DNA of 64,000 nucleotides. Source: Nocardioides daphniae. Its GTDB lineage: Bacteria > Actinomycetota > Actinomycetes > Propionibacteriales > Nocardioidaceae. The stretch spans positions 186,001-250,000 of the forward strand of contig NZ_CP038462.1 in assembly GCF_004777465.1 (NCBI RefSeq). The letters run 5' to 3'. The position numbers were made by a program, and so were the translations under genes. Position 1 is the first letter of the stretch. Every line of letters begins with the position of its first letter. Positions 9,304 to 16,717 of this stretch are shown piece after piece. Under the pieces are notes generated by a model that saw nothing but the letters and a program-made list of their open reading frames with translations, was not told the origin of the DNA and searched no databases.

Positions 9304-10562
9304 GCCAACAGAGTGAGCAGGAGAAGGCGATGGACGTGACCCGACGTCGGAAGGTGCTCGTGCACGTCGGCACCCCCAAGACGGGCACCTCGCACCTGCA
9401 GGACGTGCTCTTCCGCAACCAGAAGGTGCTGGCCAAGCAGGGCGTCAACTACCCCGCCGACCGCTTCGACGCCCACTTCCTGGCCGCCCTCGACCTCATG
9501 CAGCTGCCGTGGGCAGGGCTCGAGCAGGAGGCCGTCGGCGCCTGGGACCGGCTCGCCGCGAAGGTGCGCGACTTCGACGGCACCTCCATCGTGAGCCACG
9601 AGATCCTGGCCAAGGCGTCGCGGACGCAGGTCGACCGCGCGCTGTCGTCGTTCGGCGGCGCCGAGGTCCACCTCGTGCTGTCGGTGCGCGACCTGGTCCG
9701 CCAGATCCCCGCGGAGTGGCAGGAGAACGTCAAGCACCGCGCCCAGATCAGCTACGCCGACTTCCTCGCGACCATCCAGGACCCCGAGCGCAAGAGCCGC
9801 ATCGGGTCGTGGTTCTGGAGCGTCCAGGAGATCCCCGACATCATCAACCGCTGGGGCGCGAGCCTGCCGCCCGAGCGCATCCACCTGGTCACCGTGCCCG
9901 CCCCCGGCGCGCCGCGCGACGAGCTGTGGAGCCGGTTCAGCCGGGCCTTCGGCCTCGACGGGCTCGAGGGGCTCGACCTGACGCCGGAGCGCGCGAACCC
10001 GTCGATGGGCGTCCCGGAGACCACCCTCGTACGCCGCATCAATCGCCAGGTGCACCAGGTGCTGCCGCCCGAGCACTACCGCCCGCTGGTGCGCGAGCTG
10101 CTGGCCCACCAGACGCTCTCGCAGAACACGCGCTCGCCGCGGCTGTCGCTGCCGCCCGAGCTCGAGCCGTGGACGATGGAGCTCTCCCGCACCTGGGTCG
10201 ACGAGATCACCGCCCGCGGCTACGACGTGGTCGGCGACGTCAACGACCTGCTGGGGGTGGCGAGCGGCGTCAGCCAGGACGACTGGGTCGACCCGGACCG
10301 TCCGCGGCCGGTGTCGATCAACCGCGCCTCCCTCGACGCGATCGAGGCGCTGCTGCTCGAGGCCGCGCGGCTGCGCGAGGTCGAGGCCGACCTCAACCGC
10401 CAGCTCCACGAGACGCGCGAGGCGCTCGACCGGGCCTACATGAGGCCCAGCTACAAGGTGCGCGAGAAGGCCGTACGCGGGTTGCAGCGCTCCGCGCCCG
10501 GACGTGCGGGCCTGGAGGTCTACCGGCGCCTGCGCGGCGGGGCGAACTCCTTCTCCGCGTAG
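9300..10562 (+). CDS. Sulfotransferase-like protein (third of trio)
   Basis: A 420-residue relative of the first trio member: P-loop VGTPKTGTSHLQDVLFRNQ at about residues 23-41, SIVSHEILAKASR (about 97), AEVHLVLSVRDLVRQIPAEW (about 120) and RIHLVTVPAPG. A C-terminal extension of about 70 residues is helical and charged (LREVEADLNRQLHETREALDR region) and ends in the basic VREKAVRGLQR segment; such tails are common in actinobacterial envelope-glycan enzymes. Start is GTG 9300, overlapping the previous stop; ATG 9330 is an alternative. The last 43 bases overlap the convergent EcsC gene. Confidence 0.8.
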   Translation: MSQQSEQEKAMDVTRRRKVLVHVGTPKTGTSHLQDVLFRNQKVLAKQGVNYPADRFDAHFLAALDLMQLPWAGLEQEAVGAWDRLAAKVRDFDGTSIVSHEILAKASRTQVDRALSSFGGAEVHLVLSVRDLVRQIPAEWQENVKHRAQISYADFLATIQDPERKSRIGSWFWSVQEIPDIINRWGASLPPERIHLVTVPAPGAPRDELWSRFSRAFGLDGLEGLDLTPERANPSMGVPETTLVRRINRQVHQVLPPEHYRPLVRELLAHQTLSQNTRSPRLSLPPELEPWTMELSRTWVDEITARGYDVVGDVNDLLGVASGVSQDDWVDPDRPRPVSINRASLDAIEALLLEAARLREVEADLNRQLHETREALDRAYMRPSYKVREKAVRGLQRSAPGRAGLEVYRRLRGGANSFSA

Positions 10563-11211
10563 CGGCCGGCGCGCCAGGTCGAGTAGCCGTCGGTGCTCGC
10601 ACCGACCACGCCACCCACCACGGGGATGCGGCGTCCGGCGACGCTCACCAGCCGCTTGCCGGCGACCTTCGAGATGAGGAAGGCGGCCACCTCGGTGGCC
10701 AGCAGCGTACGCAGCTCGGGGTCGTTGACCTGCGCGGTCGCCAGGGCGATCGGGGAGCCGGGCAGCTTCTTCGACTTGATCAGCTGCGCCACCCCCTCGT
10801 CGCCGAGCATCGCGGCGAGCACGGCGTTGCGCACCCGCGGGTCGGCCAGGTCGTGGCCGCGCAGGTGGGCGATGCCGGCGATCATCCGGCACTGGATGAC
10901 GGCCAGTCCGACGACGTTGGCGGGCATCGCGACGGCTGCGGTGGCGATGCCGCCGAGGTTGGTGACGAAGCCCTGGCCGCCGGAGAGGGCGACGTTGTTC
11001 TCGACGACCTCGCGGATCGCCTTGACCACGTCACCGCCCTGCTCCTCGAGCTGCTTCTCGGCCGCCAGTGCGGCGGGCTTGAGGGGGCCGACGCCGTCGA
11101 TGGGTCGAGCGCCTCCAGGACGGCACGTGAGGTGACGCCCGGTGCAGCGTGCGCGACCTGCGGGGCGATCTTCGTCGCCACGCCTCCGACCATCTTCTTC
11201 GCAATGCCCAT
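10520..11211 (-). pseudogene. EcsC-family protein, frameshifted near 11100
   Basis: Two frames join into one typical EcsC protein of about 230 residues. The N-terminal part from ATG 11211 reads MGIAKKMVGGVATKIAPQ and ends at VLEALD; the rest begins IDGVGPLKPAALAAEKQLEE in another frame and continues with the glycine-rich hydrophobic LGGIATAAVAMPANVVG and VGGVVGASTDGYSTW to the stop at 10520. The frame change at about 11100 fits loss of a single base. EcsC proteins are widespread and of unclear biochemical role. Given how many genes nearby have the same kind of lesion, I think the gene is intact in the organism. The 3' end overlaps the convergent trio gene. Confidence 0.75.
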
Positions 11212-11313
11212 GACGTCAGCGTAGGCGGCGGGTCCAGACGTGGTGGGCCGTCTCGTCCCCGTCTCTCCCCGTCTCTGTCCTGTCTCGTCGGCGGGCGCCA
11301 GTAGGGTCGCCCC

Positions 11314-12039
11314 GTGCCCTTCGAGCCCCCGCCGTCGACCTGGAGCCTCACCGAGGTGACCGCGACCTGGCGCGCCTCGACGCCGCCGACGACCTCGTCG
11401 CGATGGGGCCGACCTGACGCCGGCACGCTGCTGCAGGCCTACCGCTGCGGCCTCTTCCCGATGCCGAGCGGAGAGCCGGGCGACCCGCCGATGTGGTTCC
11501 TGCCTGTACGCCGCGGCGTCCTCCCGCTCGACCACCTCAAGGTCTCCCGGTCGCTGCGGCGCTCCGCGCGCACGATGGAGATCCGGGTCAACACCGCCTT
11601 CTCCGAGGTGGTCGCCGCCTGCGGCGACCCGCGCCGGCCGCACGCCTGGATCGACGCCGACATCGTCGACGCCTACACCGAGCTGCACGAGATGGGCTGG
11701 GCCCACTCAGTCGAGGCGTGGCGCGACGGTGAGCTCGTCGGTGGGCTCTACGGCGTGGCGATCAACGGTCTCTTCGCGGGCGAGTCGATGTTCCACCGGG
11801 CCACCGACGCCTCCAAGGTCGCGTTGATGGGGCTGGTCGACCTGATGCGCGACCGGTATGCCGACACCCGACTGCTCGACGTGCAGTGGAGCACCGACCA
11901 CCTGGCCTCGCTGGGCGTCGTCGAGGTCTCGCGCGAGACGTACGCCGTCCGCCTCGCCGCCGCGCTGCGCCTGCCGCTGCCCGCCGCCTTCGACGACGGT
12001 GAGCCCAGTGGTCCGACCCTGCGGCTGGTCGTCTCCTGA
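11314..12039 (+). CDS. aat: Leucyl/phenylalanyl-tRNA--protein transferase
   Basis: A 241-residue enzyme that adds Leu or Phe from tRNA to N-terminal Arg/Lys of proteins for ClpAP-type degradation. Signatures: TLLQAYRCGLFPMP, MWFLPVRRGVLPLDHLKVSRSLRR, HAWIDADIVDAYTELHEMGWAHSVE and ALMGLVDLMRDR with the C-terminal LLDVQW segment. Codons about 17-33 read as nonsense in this frame; the same bases in the next frame give DLARLDAADDLVAMG, the expected family sequence. Three single-base losses (near 11357, 11407 and 11422) would explain this and cancel out. Start is GTG 11314. Confidence 0.9.
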   Translation: MPFEPPPSTWSLTEVTATWRASTPPTTSSRWGRPDAGTLLQAYRCGLFPMPSGEPGDPPMWFLPVRRGVLPLDHLKVSRSLRRSARTMEIRVNTAFSEVVAACGDPRRPHAWIDADIVDAYTELHEMGWAHSVEAWRDGELVGGLYGVAINGLFAGESMFHRATDASKVALMGLVDLMRDRYADTRLLDVQWSTDHLASLGVVEVSRETYAVRLAAALRLPLPAAFDDGEPSGPTLRLVVS

Positions 12040-12066
12040 GCGGCGGAAGGGTAAGCGCGGCGCCCG

Positions 12067-12091
12067 GATCGTGGACGACGTGTCCACGATC
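12067..12091. terminator. Perfect 10-bp hairpin after aat
   Basis: GATCGTGGAC and GTCCACGATC are perfect 10-bp arms around a 5-base loop. It lies 27 bases after the aat stop and 48 bases before the lipoprotein start. It has no T-run, so it may be a terminator of the GC-rich actinobacterial kind or an operator for the following gene. Confidence 0.5.
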
Positions 12092-12139
12092 ACTCGCGCA
12101 AAGTTCACGCAGCGGCGTGCCATGCGGCACCCTGTGCCC

Positions 12140-12556
12140 ATGAGGTTCGTACGACTGGCTGCTGCGCTGCTGCTCGCAGGCGCGGTCGCCGTCGGCTGCG
12201 GCAACGGCGACGCCGAGCCCGAGGCTACGGCGGAGGAGAAGTTCTGCGCCGCCTTCCGTGACTACTACGAGCGGTCCGAGAAGAACGCCGGCGAGAAGGA
12301 CGCGGTCATCGTCGCCTCCATGAAGGAGTTCGCGGAGGAGGCCGACGGCCTCACGCCGCCGAAGTCGATGTCGAGCGACGCGAAGGCCGGCCTCCAGGCC
12401 TGGATCGACCTGATCGCCGACGTGCCCGACGACGCCAGCCAGGCCGAGGTCGCCGAGCTCAGCCAGAAGCTGTCGCCGAAGCAGATCGAGCAGCTGGACG
12501 CCTACTACCTCTACGCCAACGCGCGCTGCCTGAGCGCCGCCACCCCGACCAGCTGA
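12140..12556 (+). CDS. Small lipoprotein of unknown function
   Basis: A 138-residue exported protein. MRFVRLAAALLLAGAVAVGC is a lipoprotein signal with the lipobox VAVGC (lipid-modified Cys20). The mature part is charged and helical and keeps two further cysteines (FCAAFRDYYERSE and NARCLSA), which could pair. A second in-frame ATG lies at 12122, but the 12140 start gives a standard signal peptide. No family name is recognised; similar short Cys-containing lipoproteins are common in Nocardioides-like genomes. Confidence 0.75.
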   Translation: MRFVRLAAALLLAGAVAVGCGNGDAEPEATAEEKFCAAFRDYYERSEKNAGEKDAVIVASMKEFAEEADGLTPPKSMSSDAKAGLQAWIDLIADVPDDASQAEVAELSQKLSPKQIEQLDAYYLYANARCLSAATPTS

Positions 12557-12599
12557 CCCGACCCGCTGATCGGGCGGGTCCGGCCGGGCCGGCGACGGG

Positions 12600-14108
12600 T
12601 CACAGGGTTCCGGTGAGCCGCCCGTGCCGCGCGGCGCTGGCCGGGTCGAGCCCGGTGATCTCGGTGCGCTTGCCGCGCCGGGCGTACTTGGTCTCGATCG
12701 CGTCGAGCGCCGCCACCGTCGAGGCGTCCCAGACGACCGCGTCGGAGAGGTCGACCACCACCCGCTCGGGTCTCCGGCGTAGTCGAACTGCGTGTAGAGG
12801 TCGTTGCTGGAGGCGAAGAAGAGCTGGCCCGTGACCCGGTAGTGGGCGTAGTCGCCGGCCTCGTCGCGCCGCAGCTCGCGGTGGGTGGTGGTCATGTGGG
12901 CGACGCGACGGGCGAAGGCGACCATCGCGACCAGGGTGCCGCCGCCGACGCCGATCGCGAGGTTGTGGGTGCTGAGCGTGAGGGCGACCGTCACCACCAT
13001 CACGAGGGTCTCCGACCTCGGCATCCGGCGCAGCGTGGCCGGGGTGATCGAGTGCCACTCGAAGGCGGTGACGGCGACGATGACCATCACGGCCACCAGC
13101 GCTGCCATCGGGATCGCCGCGACCACGTCGGTCAGGCCCAGGACGAGCAGCAGCAGCCAGGCGCCGGTGAGGAACGTCGAGACCCGCGTACGGGCGCCTG
13201 AGTTCTTGACGTTCATCATCGTCTGGCCGACGACCGCGCAGCCGCCCTGGCCGCCGAAGAAGCCGGCGATCGCGTTGGTGACGCCCTGGCCCCACGCCTC
13301 ACGGCTCTTGTCGGAGTGGGTGTCGGTGATGTCGTCGACCAGCTTGGCGGTGAGCAGCGACTCCAGCAGGCCGACGATGGCCATCGCGAAGGCGTAGGGC
13401 GCGATCGTCGTGAAGGTCTCCCAGGTCAGCGGCACGTCGGGCAGGAAGAGCGTCGGCAGCGCGTCGGGCATCTCGCCCTGGTCACCGACCGTCGGCACGT
13501 CGACGCCGAGGGCGACGGCGACCAGGGTGACCACGACGACGCCGACCAGCGGTGCCGGGACGCTGGTCGTGAGCCGCGGGAAGCCGACGATGACGACGAG
13601 GCCGAGCAGCACCAGCGGGTAGACCTGCCACGGCACGTCCACGACGTGCTCGACCTGCGAGAGCAGCACCAGCGTCGCGAGCGCGTTGAGGAAGCCGACC
13701 ATCACCGAGCGCGGCACGAAGCGCATCAGCTTCGCCACGCCGACGAGCGCCATCAGCACCTGGAAGGCGCCGCCGAGGATGACGGTGGCGACCAGGAAGT
13801 CGTAACCGTGCTCCTCCATCACCGGCGCGATCACCACCGCCACGGCGGCCGTCGAGGCGGAGATCATCGCGGGGCGCCCACCGAGGAAGGCGATGCAGAG
13901 GGCCATGACCACCGAGGTGAAGAGGCCGACGCGCGGATCGACGCCCGTGATCACGCTGAAGGCGATCGCCTCGGGGATGAGGGCGAGCGCGACGACGAGC
14001 CCGGCCAGGGCTTCCGTACGCAGGCGGCGCGGCGACCGGAGGACGGCGCGGACGGTGTCGGGGGAGGTGGAGGCGGCGTGCGTCGGGCTCGGTGGCGGGG
14101 GGTGTCAC
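12600..14108 (-). pseudogene. SulP-family anion transporter with STAS domain, frameshifted
   Basis: Membrane part in one frame from about 14060 to 12775: ALAGLVVALALIPEAIAFS, the SulP signature region GLFTSVVMALCIAFLGGRPAMIS, TNAIAGFFGGQGGCAVVGQTMMN and about ten further hydrophobic segments. It then shifts by one base near 12770 into RVVVDLSDAVVWDASTVAALD, the STAS domain with its DASTV loop, and stops at 12600. The family moves sulfate, bicarbonate or other anions; substrate unknown. The 5' end is also unclear: the transporter frame meets TGA just after ATG 14116, and GTG 14108 is in another frame, so a second lesion near 14090 (C6 run) is likely. Both lesions fit base loss in G/C runs. Confidence 0.8.
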
Positions 14109-14130
14109 TGGTTCATTCTGGCCCGGTCGG

Positions 14131-14195
14131 CTCGCCAGTGGTCAGTTGGTGGCCCTCCAGGGGCGCTCCGCGCCCATTAAGTGACCACTGGCGAG
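14131..14195. repeat. Long-stem palindromic intergenic element, copy B
   Basis: Perfect 14-bp outer arms CTCGCCAGTGGTCA and TGACCACTGGCGAG. Inside are GTTGGTGG and CCCATTAA, as in copy A at 2491-2547, and a central hairpin GGGCGC-TCC-GCGCCC. It lies between the 5' end of the SulP gene and the 3' end of the flavoprotein gene. Confidence 0.85.
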
Positions 14196-14215
14196 GTTGG
14201 GGGACGCCCGGCGCC

Positions 14216-15064
14216 TCACTCCAGCAGGCTCGCCACGCAGGAGGCGGCCGCCACCTGACCGGCGGCGGCTGCCGCCAGCACGCTCGCCATGGGCAGCGGC
14301 AGGTCGCGGTGGTGGGCCCCGTCGCCCCCGGCGAAGACGCGCGGGTCGCTGGTCCGGCCCAGCAGGTCGACCTCCACGCCACCGCTGTCGAGCCGGGTCA
14401 GCCCCAGCTGCTCGGCGAAGGGCGCCGACGCGGTGAGCTCGGTCGGCACGAAGAGCCCGTCGACGGTGGTGGTCGTCCCGTCACCGAGGTGGGCCACCAG
14501 TCGGCCGCCCTCCTCGGTGGCCTTGACGACGTCGTCGAGCACGACGACCTCGGCGACGGGCGCGAGGATCCCGGCGAGGTGGGCGGCCTTCGGGCTGGCG
14601 AGGATGCCGACCCGGCCCCCGGCGAGCTCGTGGCCGTGGCAGAAGGGGCAGTGGTGCACGAGCCTGCCCCACAGCTCGGTCAGGCCGGGCACGTCGGGCA
14701 GCTCGTCACGCATGCCGGTGGCCAGGACGAGTCGGCGCGCCCGGAGCTCGGCGCCCGACCCGGTGCGGGCGAGGAAGCCGTCGTCGTTGCGCTCCACGCT
14801 GCGTACGAGGTCGTCGAGCAGGGTGACGGTGTCGTACGCCGCCAGGTCGCGCCGCGCCTGCGCACGGAACTCCGCGGGCGGCGCACCGTCGTGGCTGATC
14901 ACGTTGTGCATGTGGGCCGCGGGTGCGTTGCGGGGCTCGCCGGCGTCGACGAGGACGACGGTGCGGTGCACCCGGCCCAGTGTCAGCGCGGCCTGGAGTC
15001 CGGCCGGTCCGCCGCCGATGACGAGGGCGTCGTGGGTCTGGGAGAGGGTCTCGGTCTTGTCCAT
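14216..15064 (-). CDS. Thioredoxin-reductase-like FAD/NAD(P) oxidoreductase
   Basis: A 282-residue flavoprotein: FAD-binding ALVIGGGPAGLQAALTLGR at the N terminus, the redox-active CPFCHGHE (CxxC, about residue 141) and the FAD-contacting RVFAGGDGAHHRDLPLPMASVLAAAA near the C terminus. This is the short low-molecular-weight thioredoxin reductase plan; its partner may be a thioredoxin or another dithiol protein. ATG 15064 has AGGA eight bases upstream and is preferred over ATG 15085, which has none and lies in the palindrome. It is divergent from a MerR gene, a frequent pairing in Actinobacteria, so redox- or drug-linked control by that regulator is likely. Confidence 0.88.
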   Translation of the reverse strand: MDKTETLSQTHDALVIGGGPAGLQAALTLGRVHRTVVLVDAGEPRNAPAAHMHNVISHDGAPPAEFRAQARRDLAAYDTVTLLDDLVRSVERNDDGFLARTGSGAELRARRLVLATGMRDELPDVPGLTELWGRLVHHCPFCHGHELAGGRVGILASPKAAHLAGILAPVAEVVVLDDVVKATEEGGRLVAHLGDGTTTTVDGLFVPTELTASAPFAEQLGLTRLDSGGVEVDLLGRTSDPRVFAGGDGAHHRDLPLPMASVLAAAAAGQVAAASCVASLLE

Positions 15065-15080
15065 GCACCCATCCTGTGAG

Positions 15081-15096
15081 TTCATGTCGACATGAA
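15081..15096. promoter_or_regulatory. Palindrome between flavoprotein and MerR genes
   Basis: TTCATGTCGACATGAA is a perfect 16-bp palindrome centred in the 54-base divergent gap (15065-15118). MerR dimers bind such dyads between divergent genes. It contains the alternative ATG codons of both genes, which argues for the downstream starts used here. Confidence 0.65.
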
Positions 15097-15118
15097 GTCA
15101 AGCGGCGAGGGGGAACTG

Positions 15119-15577
15119 GTGTCGATCGGCGAGGTGGCGAGCCGCTTCGGGTTGGCGACCCACGTGCTGCGGCACTGGGAGGACCAGGGCCTGCTGACCC
15201 CGGCGCGCGACGCCGCGGGACGTCGCCGCTTCGGCGCGGACGACATCGTGCGGGTGGCCGCGATCCTGGCCAACCAGTCCGCCGGGCTGAGCCTGGAGCA
15301 AATCGCCACCCTCTTCGACACCGAGGCCGAGGGCCGGCGCGAGCTGCTCGAGCAGCACCTGGCCGACCTCGAACGACGCCGCCTCGAGCTGGAGGTGGCC
15401 CGCGAGGTCACCGCGCACGCGCTGCAGTGCCAGCGCCACGACCTCACCACCTGTCCGCGCTTCCGGGAGGCGGTGAGCGCGCTGGTCGAGGGGCGGCCCG
15501 CGCCCGAGGGGCAGCACCCGTGGGACTGGCGCCTCACCGGACGGGCGGGACGCCCCGCGCCGCCCATCCACGTGTGA
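15119..15577 (+). CDS. MerR-family transcriptional regulator
   Basis: A 152-residue regulator: SIGEVASRFGLATHVLRHWEDQGLLTPARD is the N-terminal winged helix-turn-helix, followed by the long dimerisation helix (LLEQHLADLERRRLELEVAREVTAHAL). The C-terminal part has two cysteines, LQCQRHDLTTCP, that could sense thiols or metals. GTG 15119 is chosen because GAGGGGG lies just upstream and the family starts with S-I-G-E-V; ATG 15092 would add nine odd residues and sits in the palindrome. It most likely controls itself and the divergent flavoprotein. Confidence 0.88.
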   Translation: MSIGEVASRFGLATHVLRHWEDQGLLTPARDAAGRRRFGADDIVRVAAILANQSAGLSLEQIATLFDTEAEGRRELLEQHLADLERRRLELEVAREVTAHALQCQRHDLTTCPRFREAVSALVEGRPAPEGQHPWDWRLTGRAGRPAPPIHV

Positions 15578-15581
15578 GCGC

Positions 15582-15635
15582 AACTGGTCGATGGATGCAC
15601 GTCTGGGCGCCCGGGGCTGCATCAATCGACCAGTT
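15582..15635. repeat. Long-stem palindromic intergenic element, copy C
   Basis: Arms AACTGGTCGATGGATGCA and TGCATCAATCGACCAGTT pair at 17 of 18 positions. The 18-base loop contains the palindrome GGGCGCCC. It starts 4 bases after the MerR stop and ends 41 bases before the thioesterase start, so it could also serve as a terminator. Sequence differs from copies A/B, but the design (long stem, inner G/C hairpin) is the same. Confidence 0.75.
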
Positions 15636-15676
15636 CGTGGGCTGGCATCCTTGAGGGCTGCCGAGCCAGGAGAACC

Positions 15677-16117
15677 ATGAGCCACACCCCCCGCAACCCC
15701 GACTTCGAGACCGTCGTGCGCGACTCGTTCGCCCGCCAGCAGGTGATGGGGCTCGTCGGCGCCACGCTGACCCGGGTCGCGCCGGGCGAGGTCGAGGTCG
15801 AGCTCCCCTTCCGCGCCGACCTCACCCAGCAGGCGGGCCTCGTCCACGCCGGCATCACCACGACGGCGATCGACACCGCCTGCGGCTACGCCGCGCTGAC
15901 CCTGATGGTGCCGGGCTCGGAGGTGGTCTCGGTCAACTTCAACGTCAGCCTGCTCGCCCCCGCCGTCGGCGGCGACCTCGTCGCGCGTGGCCGGGTGGTG
16001 CGCTCCGGCCGCACGATCACCTTCACGGAGGGGGAGGCGTACGTCCGCGCCGCCGACGGAAGCGAGAAGCAGGTCGCCTCGATGACAGCGACGATGATGC
16101 GGGTGGAGGCGGGCTGA
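15677..16117 (+). CDS. PaaI-family hotdog thioesterase
   Basis: A 146-residue single hotdog domain. The long helix and catalytic region GLVHAGITTTAIDTACGYAAL (HGG-type motif with H58-A-G and the acidic D66) and the strand VSVNFNVSLLAPAVGGDLVARGRVVR identify the PaaI/YdiI group, which hydrolyses acyl-CoA thioesters, often phenylacetyl- or hydroxybenzoyl-CoA. AGGAGAACC directly precedes the ATG. Substrate cannot be told. Its 3' end overlaps the convergent methyltransferase frame by 95 bases. Confidence 0.88.
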   Translation: MSHTPRNPDFETVVRDSFARQQVMGLVGATLTRVAPGEVEVELPFRADLTQQAGLVHAGITTTAIDTACGYAALTLMVPGSEVVSVNFNVSLLAPAVGGDLVARGRVVRSGRTITFTEGEAYVRAADGSEKQVASMTATMMRVEAG

Positions 16118-16679
16118 GCCCGTCGCTCGGCGGCCGCACCAACGGCACGAACCGGTAGTGGCCGTGCTGCGTCACCGCGCTCCGCGTCGCCCGCAGCATC
16201 AGCCCGTCGGCCGGCCCGACCATCACCCCGTCGTCGGCGAGCTGGTCGCGCAGCTCCTCGGGCAGCGCGCCGCCGTCGGCCGAGACCAGGATCCGGTCGT
16301 ACGGCGCGTGCCCCGGCAGCCCGAGCACGCCCGGCACGGCGGCCTCGACGCTCGCCCACGCCATGCCCGTCGCCGCGACGTGGGCCGCGCCGGCCGCGAC
16401 CAAGTCGGGCAGCACCTCCACGCCGCGTACCCACCCCGTCGGCCCGACCAGGTGGGCCAGCAGTGCGGTCGTCCACCCCGACCCGGAGCCGACGTCGAGC
16501 ACGTGGTCGCCGGGTTGCACGTCGAGCAGCCGGAGCATCGCCTCGACCGTGCGCGGCTGCGAGTTGGTCTGCCCGTGGCCGATCTCGAGCGGGCCGTCGT
16601 ACGCAGCCCGCGAGCGCACCGCCGCGGGCAGGAACTGCTCGCGCGGGCAGGCGGCGAAGGCCGCGGCGAAGCGGTCCAT
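16023..16679 (-). CDS. Protein-L-isoaspartate O-methyltransferase-like protein
   Basis: A SAM-dependent methyltransferase of the Pcm type: FAACPREQFLPAAVR at the N terminus, GHGQTNSQPRTVEAMLRLL (the Pcm pre-motif, usually GxGxTxSxP), then motif I HVLDVGSGSGWTTALLAHL and the PYDRILVSADGGALPEEL region. It repairs isoaspartyl residues in aged proteins if truly Pcm. The last about 33 residues, after YRFVPLV, are a low-complexity S/P/R tail that runs through the 3' end of the thioesterase gene; family members end near YRFVPLV, so a lost stop or an indel close to 16130 is likely. Confidence 0.82.
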   Translation of the reverse strand: MDRFAAAFAACPREQFLPAAVRSRAAYDGPLEIGHGQTNSQPRTVEAMLRLLDVQPGDHVLDVGSGSGWTTALLAHLVGPTGWVRGVEVLPDLVAAGAAHVAATGMAWASVEAAVPGVLGLPGHAPYDRILVSADGGALPEELRDQLADDGVMVGPADGLMLRATRSAVTQHGHYRFVPLVRPPSDGLSPPPPASSSLSSRRPASRFRRRRGRTPPPP

Positions 16680-16717
16680 GACTCGAGTGAAGCACGGCCG
16701 GCGGGCGCCGGACAGGC

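Noticed and set aside
10520..11029. EcsC fragment as a separate short gene starting at GTG 11029
   Set aside because: The residues upstream in the same frame (VGPLKPAALAAEKQLEE) are typical EcsC sequence, so the gene extends to 11211 across a frameshift.
11250..11290. CGTCTC-rich tract before aat as a repeat element
   Set aside because: Short, imperfect pyrimidine-rich tract; no second copy or symmetry seen.
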